64,000 nucleotides of DNA from contig NZ_JBBOPI010000001.1 of assembly GCF_038003525.1 (NCBI RefSeq), positions 115,001-179,000 of the forward strand, in the 5' to 3' direction. A program made the position numbers and the translations under genes. The notes below the pieces were generated by a model. It was given only the letters and a program-made list of their open reading frames with translations. It did not search any database and was not told where the DNA came from. Of the stretch, positions 37,836-45,878 are shown one piece after another. This DNA is from Solibacillus sp. FSL H8-0538 (GTDB taxonomy: Bacteria > Bacillota > Bacilli > Bacillales_A > Planococcaceae). Position 1 is the stretch's first letter; each line of letters starts with the position of its first letter.

Positions 37836-39200
37836 ATGACAACGAATCGTTTTGTGATTGCTGGTACAGGTAGTGGCGTCGGAAAAACTACCTTTACCAT
37901 CGGATTATTACATGCTTTGAAGCAAAAAGGGCTAATTGTGCAAGGTTTCAAATGCGGACCAGATTATATTGATCCGTCTTATCATACAGCGGTAACGGGG
38001 CGTATTTCCCGCAATATTGATAGTTGGATGCTGAGTGAAACAACGGTTGTGGATATTGTCAGTCGCGCAAGCAGTGATGCAGATGTGTCGATTATCGAAG
38101 GTGTAATGGGCTTTTATGATGGTAAAAGTCCGTTAGCCGATACGGGCTCAACAGCAGAAATTAGTGTCATTACGAAAAGCCCCGTTATCCTTATTGTTAA
38201 TGCAGCAAGTATGGCAAGAAGTGTTGCGGCCGTGGTGAAAGGCTTCCAAATGCTTTCCGATAAACCGAATATTGTTGGCGTTATTGTCAATCAATTAGGA
38301 AGCGTTAGCCATTTTGAACTTGTTAAGGCAGCGATTGAGCAAGAATGTGCTGTGCCGGTTATTGGTTATTTAAAAAAGGATAATCTGCTTTCGATTCCGA
38401 GTCGTCATTTAGGGTTGATTCCTGCAATTGAACGCGGGGACCTCAATTTCTTCTTTGAAAAGTTAGGGGCGTTAATTGCAGAAACAGTTGATTTAGATAG
38501 ACTGTTAGAGCTGACGAAAGCTGATATTTTACCAGAAACGGGACAACTGTTTGAGCAGCAAGCAGATACAGGTATTACAATTGCGGTTGCGAAAGATGAG
38601 GCATTTAACTTTTATTACGAAGAAAACATGGAACTATTACGTGCGAAAGGTGTCAATTTGGCATTCTTCTCACCATTACATAATGAACCTGTCCCAAATG
38701 ATGCGGATGGTTTATATATCGGCGGGGGCTTTCCGGAAGAATTTGCCGCGCAGCTTCAAACGAATGACATCGCGAAAGCCTCCATTCAACAAGCGATTAA
38801 GAACGGGATTCCTACATTAGCGGAATGTGGTGGCTTTATGTATTTAACAGAGGCGATTACAACGACAGACGGGGAACGCTTTGAAATGACCGGCTTGATT
38901 CCAGGTGAGGTCGTGATGCAAGAAAAACTTGCTGCATTAGGCTACCGAGAAATTACAGGACTTGGCAAAAACTTCTTAATTGCAGCGGACGAGCAGGCAA
39001 AGGGTCATGAATTCCATTATTCAACCTATGTTGGCGAGCATGTATCCCCTGCGTATGCAACGAAGGGACGCTTTGGTGCAAAGGCAGAAGGGTATCAAAA
39101 AAATCAGCTCGTAGCAGGCTATACGCATTTTCATTTTGCCTCAAATCCCCAGCTTGTAGACAATTGGATTAGGGCTTGTAAGAAGGTGAAACAAGGATGA
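37836..39200 (+). CDS. cbiA: Cobyrinate a,c-diamide synthase
   Basis: A 454-aa two-domain amidotransferase. The N-terminal ATP domain has P-loop AGTGSGVGKTTF, and FKCGPDYIDPSYH follows. The C-terminal class I glutaminase domain has the nucleophile cysteine in LAECGGFMYL and a histidine in GYTHFHF. It amidates the a and c side chains using glutamine and ATP. AGGAGG lies upstream; the stop overlaps sirC by 4 bp. Confidence 0.96.
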   Translation: MTTNRFVIAGTGSGVGKTTFTIGLLHALKQKGLIVQGFKCGPDYIDPSYHTAVTGRISRNIDSWMLSETTVVDIVSRASSDADVSIIEGVMGFYDGKSPLADTGSTAEISVITKSPVILIVNAASMARSVAAVVKGFQMLSDKPNIVGVIVNQLGSVSHFELVKAAIEQECAVPVIGYLKKDNLLSIPSRHLGLIPAIERGDLNFFFEKLGALIAETVDLDRLLELTKADILPETGQLFEQQADTGITIAVAKDEAFNFYYEENMELLRAKGVNLAFFSPLHNEPVPNDADGLYIGGGFPEEFAAQLQTNDIAKASIQQAIKNGIPTLAECGGFMYLTEAITTTDGERFEMTGLIPGEVVMQEKLAALGYREITGLGKNFLIAADEQAKGHEFHYSTYVGEHVSPAYATKGRFGAKAEGYQKNQLVAGYTHFHFASNPQLVDNWIRACKKVKQG

Positions 39201-39835
39201 CAATTTATTTTCCAGCATTATTAAATATTGATTATAAAAAAGTGGTCATTGTTGGTGGCGGTCTTGTGGCACGTCAAAAGCTAAACGCGCTCTTACCGAC
39301 GAAGGCAGAAATTATTGTTGTGAGCCCAGAAGTGCATGAAAGTATACTTCCGTTATTCGAAGAACCGCAAGTGAAATGGCGTCAGAAGAATTTTGAGGCA
39401 AGTGATTTAGATGATGCTGCGCTTATTTTTGCTGTAACGAATAGCGAAGAGGTTAATAATGCAGTCGAAGAGGCGACACAGCACTGGCAGTTACTAAGCC
39501 GTGCAGATGCGCTTGGCCGTGTTGATTTTATTAATCCAGCGGTCGTTCGTCGAGGAGATCTTGTGTTGTCCGTGTCCACATCCGGTGCTAGTCCGGGCCT
39601 TACACGTAAAATCAAGGCAGATTTAGAACAACAATTTGATGAAAGCTATGCGTCTTATATCGATTTTTTACAACAAGCGCGCGAGCAAATTAAACGTACA
39701 TTTACTAATCGAACACAGCGTACAGCTGCACTTCAAGCAATGCTAGACCCACGAATTTTTGATTGGATTCGCGCAGAAGAACAGACAAAATGCGAACAAT
39801 TTCTACAACAATTATTAGATAAGGAAGACTTATGA
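39197..39835 (+). CDS. sirC: Precorrin-2 dehydrogenase (SirC/CysG N-domain type)
   Basis: A 212-aa NAD-binding protein (VVIVGGGLVARQKLNALL; INPAVVRRGDLVLSVSTSGASPGLTRKIK) that oxidises precorrin-2 to sirohydrochlorin, the substrate for cobalt insertion by CbiX. It corresponds to cysG(B) of the Bacillus megaterium operon. A ferrochelatase activity, as in CysG, is possible but not shown. It overlaps cbiA and cobA by 4 bp each. Confidence 0.88.
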   Translation: MTIYFPALLNIDYKKVVIVGGGLVARQKLNALLPTKAEIIVVSPEVHESILPLFEEPQVKWRQKNFEASDLDDAALIFAVTNSEEVNNAVEEATQHWQLLSRADALGRVDFINPAVVRRGDLVLSVSTSGASPGLTRKIKADLEQQFDESYASYIDFLQQAREQIKRTFTNRTQRTAALQAMLDPRIFDWIRAEEQTKCEQFLQQLLDKEDL

Positions 39836-40605
39836 TGACAGGTAAAGTTTTTATAGTCGGAGCAGGTCCAGGAGATCCGAAACTGATTACGGTATATGGT
39901 TTAGAGTGTATTCAACAAGCCGACGTTATTGCGTATGACCGTTTAGTGAATCCGAAGCTACTGGAATATGCCAAACCCGGTGCGGAACTTGTTTATTGTG
40001 GGAAATCACCAGGCAATCACGGGTTAATTCAAGATGAAATCCATGTGCTTCTTGTGAAGGAAGCAACTGCAGGCAAAACGGTTGTCCGATTAAAAGGTGG
40101 CGATCCGTTCGTCTTTGGACGTGGAGCAGAAGAGGCCAAGGTATTAGCAAAAGCAGGTATTTTGTATGAAGTTGTCCCAGGGATTACAGCAGGTATTGCA
40201 GCGCCGGCTTATGCAGGCATTCCGGTGACACACCGAGATTATGCGACAAGCTTTGCAATTGTTACAGGTCATGGTCGTGAAGAAAAAGGCAATGATTTTT
40301 TAAATTGGGACGCGTTAGCGAATGGCATTGACACGATTGCTTTTTATATGAGCGTTGGCAATATTGAGCATATTACTTCGCAGTTGATGAAGCATGGTCG
40401 CTCGAGCACAACACCCGTTGCAGTGATTGAGTGGGGCACAACAGAAAAGCAACGTACGTTAACAGGAACGCTAGAAACGATTAGTACACAAATACAAGAA
40501 TCGGGTTATCACAATCCGTCGATGATTCTTGTCGGCGATGTGGTCCGTGTACGTGAGCAAATTGCTTGGTTTGCCGAAGAGGTAAATAAAGAAGTGAGGG
40601 TTTGA
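39832..40605 (+). CDS. cobA: Uroporphyrinogen-III C-methyltransferase
   Basis: A 257-aa SUMT enzyme making precorrin-2. Landmarks are FIVGAGPGDPKLITVYGLE, ADVIAYDRLVNP, YCGKSPGNHGLIQDEI, VRLKGGDPFVFGRGAEE and GITAGIAAPAYAGIPVTHRDYA. It is a stand-alone enzyme, with the dehydrogenase encoded separately just upstream. Because it is inside the B12-controlled operon, this copy is dedicated to cobalamin. Confidence 0.96.
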   Translation: MMTGKVFIVGAGPGDPKLITVYGLECIQQADVIAYDRLVNPKLLEYAKPGAELVYCGKSPGNHGLIQDEIHVLLVKEATAGKTVVRLKGGDPFVFGRGAEEAKVLAKAGILYEVVPGITAGIAAPAYAGIPVTHRDYATSFAIVTGHGREEKGNDFLNWDALANGIDTIAFYMSVGNIEHITSQLMKHGRSSTTPVAVIEWGTTEKQRTLTGTLETISTQIQESGYHNPSMILVGDVVRVREQIAWFAEEVNKEVRV

Positions 40606-40606
40606 C

Positions 40607-41167
40607 ATGAGTGTAATTGAAGCATTAAAAAATCGCCGTGCAATACGTAATTATCGTAATCAACTAGTAGAAAAAGAAAAGATTGAACAAATCATTCAAG
40701 CAGCAACCTATGCACCGAACGATCGTATGCGTGAGCCTTGGCACTTTTATGTTATGCAAGGGGAAGCGTTAAAACGTTATGAAGAAGTAGCGACAGCCTA
40801 TTTACAAGAGCGTTTCCCAACAAAGCCCAATTTAGTAGAAAGCTCATTAAAAGTTGTACAAACGACACCGGTTGTCATTGTCGTAACGGCTGATCAAGTA
40901 GAGGGCGATGAGGATGCTACAAAAGATAATGTATTTGCGGTATGCAGTGCCATTATGTCGATGTGGTTAGCAGCAGAGGAACTAGGACTTGGTTTTGTTT
41001 GGCGTACAAGAGGTGTTGGACTCGTGCATGATGAACGATTACATACATTTATCGGCGCACAACCATCTCAGCAAGTGGTAGGCACAATTTTTATAGGCTA
41101 CCCAGAAGAACATCCAGTAGATGACAAGAAACGTAAAGATCATTTAGAAAAAACAACATGGTTATAA
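40607..41167 (+). CDS. Nitroreductase-family flavoprotein in the corrin operon
   Basis: A 186-aa protein with the nitroreductase fold: RRAIRNYRNQLVEKEKI at the N-terminus, AATYAPNDRMREPWHFYV, MSMWLAAEELGLGFVWRTRG and GTIFIGYPEE. FMN binding is expected. It lies 1 bp after cobA and 4 bp before btuR, so it is part of the operon. From its position it could reduce cob(II)yrinate before adenosylation or be the equivalent of the gene called cbiY in Bacillus megaterium. A BluB-type dimethylbenzimidazole synthase seems less likely, as it is shorter and lacks an obvious BluB signature. Confidence 0.75.
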   Translation: MSVIEALKNRRAIRNYRNQLVEKEKIEQIIQAATYAPNDRMREPWHFYVMQGEALKRYEEVATAYLQERFPTKPNLVESSLKVVQTTPVVIVVTADQVEGDEDATKDNVFAVCSAIMSMWLAAEELGLGFVWRTRGVGLVHDERLHTFIGAQPSQQVVGTIFIGYPEEHPVDDKKRKDHLEKTTWL

Positions 41168-41171
41168 GGGG

Positions 41172-41717
41172 ATGCTAAAAGTGGAAAGAAAAGGATTGTT
41201 ACTCGTTTATACCGGAGAAGGCAAAGGAAAGACAACCGCTTCCCTAGGTTTAACGGTTCGTGCGATTGGCCGCGGATTAAATGTACGTTATATGCAGTTT
41301 ATTAAATCACCGGAGCGTACTTATGGAGAACAAATTGCGCTTCGTAAACTTGGGGTCGAAACCGAACAGCTTGGCATTGGCTTTACGTGGACAAAAACAC
41401 CAGAAGAACACCGAGCAGCACTAGCAATTGCCTGGTCAAAAGTGAAAGCTGCGTTAGCAGATGATTCCATTGACGTATTGGTGTTAGACGAACTGAATAA
41501 CGCATTAGCTATTACAAAATTTCCGGTGGATGATGTACTTCCTCTTGAAGAAGTGCTACAGGCCATTCAAAATCGCCCCTCAGCGATGCATCTTGTCGTT
41601 ACAGGACGTAGTGCACACCCTTCTTTACTAGCGCTTGCTGATTTAGTTTCAACGATTGAACCAACGAAACATTATTATGAAGAAGGTATTCCAGCAGTAA
41701 AGGGGCTTGAATTTTAA
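41172..41717 (+). CDS. btuR: Cob(I)yrinic acid a,c-diamide adenosyltransferase
   Basis: A 181-aa CobO/CobA(St)-type adenosyltransferase. P-loop YTGEGKGKTTASLGL is at residues 13-27, followed by MQFIKSPERTYGE, LDELNNAL and LVVTGRSAHPSLLALADLVSTI. It attaches the adenosyl group to the corrinoid. Its C-terminus ends 1 bp before the cbiP ATG. Confidence 0.94.
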   Translation: MLKVERKGLLLVYTGEGKGKTTASLGLTVRAIGRGLNVRYMQFIKSPERTYGEQIALRKLGVETEQLGIGFTWTKTPEEHRAALAIAWSKVKAALADDSIDVLVLDELNNALAITKFPVDDVLPLEEVLQAIQNRPSAMHLVVTGRSAHPSLLALADLVSTIEPTKHYYEEGIPAVKGLEF

Positions 41718-41718
41718 G

Positions 41719-43242
41719 ATGTCAAAAGCAAAGGCAATAATGGTACAAGGAACGTCTTCAGATGTTGGGAAAAGTGTAATTTGTACAGCGCTTTGCCGAA
41801 TTTTTTCAAATGATGGTCATCATGTTGTTCCGTTTAAATCTCAAAATATGGCGTTAAATTCATATATTACTTCAACTGGTGGGGAAATTGGTCGCGCACA
41901 AGGTGTTCAGGCAGAGGCAGCTCGTGTTGAAGCAACAACGGATATGAATCCAATTTTATTAAAACCGAAGCAGGATATGGTATCGGAGGTTATCGTTCAT
42001 GGCAAGCATCATTTAGATATGGATGCGAGAAGGTACCGCAATGATTTTGTCGAGCAGGTGATGCCGATTGTTCGCCAATCTGTTGAGTACCTCCAAAAAA
42101 ACTACGACATTATTGTATTAGAAGGTGCAGGAAGCCCGGCAGAAATCAACCTTAAGGCACGTGATATTGCGAATATGCGTATGGCTCACTTAGCGGATGC
42201 GGCGGTTATTTTAGTCGCTGATATTGACCGTGGTGGCGTATTTGCTTCCATCGTCGGAACACTCGCACTGTTAGATGAGTCAGAACGCGCTCGTGTGAAA
42301 GGTTTAGTTATTAATAAGTTTCGCGGCATGCGTGAGTTGTTAGATGATGGCTTAGACTGGATAGAAAAAGAAACCGGTATTCCGGTGCTGGGTGTTATTC
42401 CTTATGTGGATGTGCAAATTGATGCAGAGGATTCGCTTGCACTATCATCGCTTCGGTTAAAGAAACCAAAGCAAGGTGAATTTGTAATCGATGTGGCAGT
42501 ACTTAGATTGCCACGTATTTCTAATTTTACCGATATAGATCCATTTTTTGAGGAGCCGGGTGTGGGTGTTCGAATGGTTTCTAAGGTAGAGGAGCTTGCT
42601 ACGCCTGATTTACTCATTATTCCAGGGACCAAAAATACAATGGATGATTTAACGTGGTTACGCGACTGCGGATTTGATGAAGCAATTGGGCAGTTAAAAA
42701 TGCGCGGTACGGTTATTTTTGGCATTTGTGGAGGCTACCAAATACTTGGCCAATCATTAAAGGATCCAGAAGCAATTGAAGGGTCCGGCAGTATAGTAGA
42801 AGGTCTAGGGTTGTTGCCGATTGATACTATTTTTGTGCCAAACAAAAAAACAGTACAAATGACGGGCAAGCTCAGCGCATCTGGGCTGGATGTTTCGGGC
42901 TACGAAATTCATCTTGGACGATCAACACGTCTTGGCGATGTACAGCCGTTTGCGATACTTCAAGATGGACGCGAAGATGGAGCCGTGAGTATGGATGGAA
43001 ATGTAATCGGAACGTATTTACATGGCATTTTCCATAATCGCCTGTATACAAGAATATTCATCAATCAGTTACGTGAACAAAAGGGCATCAAGCCTCTAAC
43101 ACTCGATGTGAAAAGTGATGCGGAACAACGTGATGAGGCGTATGAATTTTTAGCGAGCCATCTACGTGCACATTTAGATATGGATAAGCTATACAGTATT
43201 TTACATGACACAGGAAAAGAAATTGCCTCACAAGGGTATTAA
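41719..43242 (+). CDS. cbiP: Adenosylcobyric acid synthase
   Basis: A 507-aa glutamine amidotransferase adding amides b, d, e and g. The ATP domain has MVQGTSSDVGKSV; FKSQNMALNSYITSTGGEIGRAQ follows. The glutaminase domain has IFGICGGYQILG with the nucleophile cysteine and a histidine in TYLHGIFHN. The ATG at 41719 begins right after the btuR stop; a TTG at 41707 also exists but is inside btuR. It is the last gene of the riboswitch-driven corrin run. Confidence 0.95.
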   Translation: MSKAKAIMVQGTSSDVGKSVICTALCRIFSNDGHHVVPFKSQNMALNSYITSTGGEIGRAQGVQAEAARVEATTDMNPILLKPKQDMVSEVIVHGKHHLDMDARRYRNDFVEQVMPIVRQSVEYLQKNYDIIVLEGAGSPAEINLKARDIANMRMAHLADAAVILVADIDRGGVFASIVGTLALLDESERARVKGLVINKFRGMRELLDDGLDWIEKETGIPVLGVIPYVDVQIDAEDSLALSSLRLKKPKQGEFVIDVAVLRLPRISNFTDIDPFFEEPGVGVRMVSKVEELATPDLLIIPGTKNTMDDLTWLRDCGFDEAIGQLKMRGTVIFGICGGYQILGQSLKDPEAIEGSGSIVEGLGLLPIDTIFVPNKKTVQMTGKLSASGLDVSGYEIHLGRSTRLGDVQPFAILQDGREDGAVSMDGNVIGTYLHGIFHNRLYTRIFINQLREQKGIKPLTLDVKSDAEQRDEAYEFLASHLRAHLDMDKLYSILHDTGKEIASQGY

Positions 43243-43305
43243 GACGCCATTTTTGCGGCGAATGGCGTTGCCGACAGTGCACAAGCCTTTTCAAAACTAA
43301 ATAAG

Positions 43306-43400
43306 TCGGTATGTTTCTAGTAATAGAAGCACTTAAAAGGGAAGTGACGTACTATTTTTTGAATAGTACATAGCTTCCGCATGTAAACCTGTACCTGTTT
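43306..43400 (+). promoter_or_regulatory. Truncated cobalamin-riboswitch-like element
   Basis: CGGTATG, a TTTCT/AGAAG stem, ACTTAAAAGGGAAG, a GTACTATT/AATAGTAC hairpin and AGCTTCCGCATGTAA follow the order of the 5' half of the riboswitch at 29527. Its equivalent reads TAAAAGGGAA, hairpin, CAGCCCCCGCTACTGTAA. The P6 region and a proper B12 box are missing; only AAACCTGT follows. It looks like an internal deletion of a once complete riboswitch. Whether it still binds cobalamin is unknown. Confidence 0.5.
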
Positions 43401-43533
43401 TCGTGTTTTTTTACTGTAATAATCATTAATGGAATAGGTAGAACATGAAACATAAATATTAAAAGTTTGGAGTCTTTATTAGTTATGTCAGTGTTTACGG
43501 TAACGGTAATGGGCACGTTTGAGGAGGAATAGC

Positions 43534-44379
43534 ATGAAAGGACCGCTCGTCATAGATTTTGAGTCTTTATGGCAAGAAGGGATGCATGATTGGCACGGTA
43601 AGATGCCCCAGCGAATGGTAGATGATGCACTAGAAGAAGCGTTTTGGACACAATCCATAGCCAAGAAAACATTGCGTCAAACGGATGCTTATGCGGCAGA
43701 AATTTTTCAGGTGATTCAGCAGCATATTACATCGGAAGACAGTGTGCTTGAAATCGGACCAGGCTGGGGCAATTATACATTTCCGCTTGTTGAAGCAGCG
43801 AAGAAAGTTACCTGTGTGGATAGTTCGCAAAGTGTGCTCGCCTATTTGCAGAATTGCTTACAGGACAAACCGGATGTCGATTATGTTCATGCGAAGTGGG
43901 AGGAAGCTGCTGAAAGTTCAATTGGCCCACATGATATCGTCATCGGCGTCAATTGCTTTTACCGTATGTATCATATGAAAGCAGCACTTGTACAAATGAA
44001 TCGCTTAGCGAATAAGAAAGCAATAATAGGCATGACAACGGGTCCAATTCAACCACATTATGAAGTGCTCGAGGAACGGTACGGTTATGACATTAAGTAT
44101 CCAAGACGTGATTACATAGAATTAGTAAATATGTTGTACCAGCTTGGTATTTTTGCAGATTGCCAAATGATTCCGCTAGAGCGCGTGTATCGGTATGATA
44201 GTGAAGAAGCACTACTTGCGGCACAAAGCAAAAAAATTCTGAGTGAGCAGGTAGATCTCGCACATGTTCGGGACGCATTAACTACTTTTATTGAGCGTGA
44301 CGGAGAGGCTTATGTATATCGTCATCGCTTTTATGCGGCAATTATTTCGTGGTCACCTGCAAAAACAGGTAGTGAATAG
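43534..44379 (+). CDS. Class I SAM-dependent methyltransferase of unknown substrate
   Basis: A 281-aa protein. The SAM-binding motif VLEIGPGWGNYTFPLVE is at about residues 71-87, followed by VTCVDSSQSVL, and a GVNCFYRMYHMKAAL stretch replaces the usual motif IV/V. GAGGAGG supports the ATG at 43534; a short upstream extension is unlikely. It sits between cbiP and the cobaltochelatase fusion, 10 bp before the latter, implying a link to corrinoid metabolism. It is not a tetrapyrrole methylase by sequence and not CbiT, already present in CbiET. Confidence 0.75.
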   Translation: MKGPLVIDFESLWQEGMHDWHGKMPQRMVDDALEEAFWTQSIAKKTLRQTDAYAAEIFQVIQQHITSEDSVLEIGPGWGNYTFPLVEAAKKVTCVDSSQSVLAYLQNCLQDKPDVDYVHAKWEEAAESSIGPHDIVIGVNCFYRMYHMKAALVQMNRLANKKAIIGMTTGPIQPHYEVLEERYGYDIKYPRRDYIELVNMLYQLGIFADCQMIPLERVYRYDSEEALLAAQSKKILSEQVDLAHVRDALTTFIERDGEAYVYRHRFYAAIISWSPAKTGSE

Positions 44380-44389
44380 GGGGAATTTA

Positions 44390-45616
44390 ATGACAACATG
44401 GGATTTACAAGGAATGCAGCGACACTTGCTTATTTGTAATGGCAGTACTTGTATGGAAGCGGGTGCAGAGGAAGTGACACTTGCCGTCCGAGATGAAATT
44501 GCAAAGCAACAGTTAGATGCAAAAATCCATACATCACGTACACGTTGTAATGGGAGATGTAAAGATAAATGTGTCGTAATTTCTTATCCCGATGCTACGT
44601 GGTATAACGTGCCGGATACGACAATTGCCCGAAAAATTGTTACAGAAGATGTACCGCCAGAGAACGTGTTATTTACACTTTCACCAAGCGGTCTATCACG
44701 CAATACAGACAGTAAGGCGATTAAGGGAATTTCTAAGGAAAAGGTAGCAAAAAGACAACGAGCGTTAGGAGAGAACGGTGTGAAAAAAGCTGTTTTATTT
44801 GTCGGACATGGCAGTCGCTTAGAACAAGGGAATGAAGAGGTCCGTGAATTTGTTGAACGTAGCAAGCATCTAATTGATCCAGCAATTTTGGTGGAGACAT
44901 GCTTTTTAGAATTTGCCTCACCAAATATCGAAGACGGTATCGAGCTTTGCGTGGAAAAGGGGGCAGAAGAAATTCATGTTATCCCCATCATCCTATTACA
45001 CGCAGGACACTCAAAACTCCATATCCCAGCAGAAATCGAGCATGCTAGTGAACACTTCCCTCATGTTACTTTCACTTATGGGCAAACGATTGGTATCCAT
45101 GATGAAATTTTCGAAATCCTAAAAGCACGTTTACAAGAAGCGGGACTTGATCCTGCACAAAAGCATGAGGATACCGCAGTACTACTTATTGCACGCGGTG
45201 GTAGTGATCCAGCTGCGAACGGTGATTTCTACAAAATTTCACGCCTACTTTGGGAGCAACTTGATGTGAAGTGGGTAGAGAGTGCCTTTATGGGTGTCAC
45301 GACGCCATCTGTTGAAGAAGGCATTGAACGCTGCATGAAATTAGGCGCGAAACGCATTGTTATGCTACCGTACTTTTTATTTACAGGTATTTTAATGGAG
45401 CGCATGAAAAAGATGTGTGTGGAATATCAGCAGCTTAACACGGACGTATCAATAGAATTAGCTGATTACTTCGGTTATCACCCAAGATTACAAAATGTAT
45501 TAATCGAACGTGCTAAACAAGCAATGAGTGGCACATCAACAGGTATGCAGGATTTAGAAAACTACCGTGCTTATGCGAAAGAACATGGACCTGCACATCA
45601 TCACCATCATCATTAA
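44390..45616 (+). CDS. cbiX: Ferredoxin (CbiW-like)-CbiX sirohydrochlorin cobaltochelatase fusion with hexahistidine tail
   Basis: A 408-aa fusion. Residues about 10-90 form a thioredoxin-like 2Fe-2S ferredoxin domain with cysteines at 16, 21, 53, 57 and 61. After a basic linker, residues about 132-375 form a long-form CbiX with two homologous halves. The first (VLFVGHGSR, LLHAGHSKLHIP) keeps metal-binding His140, His204 and His207; in the second the histidine is replaced (LLIARGGSDP). The protein ends in six consecutive histidines, a natural metal-binding tail. It inserts cobalt into sirohydrochlorin, the entry step of the cobalt-early route. GGGGG lies 5 bp upstream of the ATG. Confidence 0.9.
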   Translation: MTTWDLQGMQRHLLICNGSTCMEAGAEEVTLAVRDEIAKQQLDAKIHTSRTRCNGRCKDKCVVISYPDATWYNVPDTTIARKIVTEDVPPENVLFTLSPSGLSRNTDSKAIKGISKEKVAKRQRALGENGVKKAVLFVGHGSRLEQGNEEVREFVERSKHLIDPAILVETCFLEFASPNIEDGIELCVEKGAEEIHVIPIILLHAGHSKLHIPAEIEHASEHFPHVTFTYGQTIGIHDEIFEILKARLQEAGLDPAQKHEDTAVLLIARGGSDPAANGDFYKISRLLWEQLDVKWVESAFMGVTTPSVEEGIERCMKLGAKRIVMLPYFLFTGILMERMKKMCVEYQQLNTDVSIELADYFGYHPRLQNVLIERAKQAMSGTSTGMQDLENYRAYAKEHGPAHHHHHH

Positions 45617-45693
45617 TTACTACTGGCCCAACCGATTGGCTAGAAAATAATTTCCATTAAATTCGAAGTACGGAATTTTACAATATACTACTT

Positions 45694-45732
45694 TAGGTGA
45701 CAAAGTTCTAAAACTACTTTGTTGCCTTTTTG
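45694..45732 (+). terminator. Terminator after cbiX
   Basis: AGGTGACAAAGT pairs with ACTTTGTTGCCTTT (two wobble or mismatched positions), followed by T residues. Confidence 0.7.
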
Positions 45733-45763
45733 CGGCTGTAGGCACAAAATTTCGTAGCATAAA

Positions 45764-45798
45764 TGAGTTGGCTTAAAATCTTTATGAGCCAACTTTAT
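45764..45798 (+). terminator. Second hairpin in the cbiX downstream spacer
   Basis: AGTTGGCT pairs perfectly with AGCCAACT around a 13-base loop, followed by TTATTT. It may act as a back-up terminator or as a minus-strand signal. Confidence 0.45.
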
Positions 45799-45878
45799 TT
45801 GTCTATTTAAATGTTTGAAAATTAGGAATATAATTGAGTTTAGTTGAATTTTGTTTGCTGTGAAGGAAAGTAGGTAAT

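Noticed and set aside
40607-41167. BluB (dimethylbenzimidazole synthase) as identity of the nitroreductase
   Set aside because: It is shorter than typical BluB and I see no BluB-specific features; context alone does not decide.
44263-44389. Extended start of the cbiX fusion at 44291
   Set aside because: It lies within the methyltransferase gene; a good ribosome binding site precedes the ATG at 44390.
45599-45616. Hexahistidine tail as vector contamination
   Set aside because: The gene continues into natural spacer with terminators and lies in an intact native operon; His-rich tails are natural in CbiX proteins.
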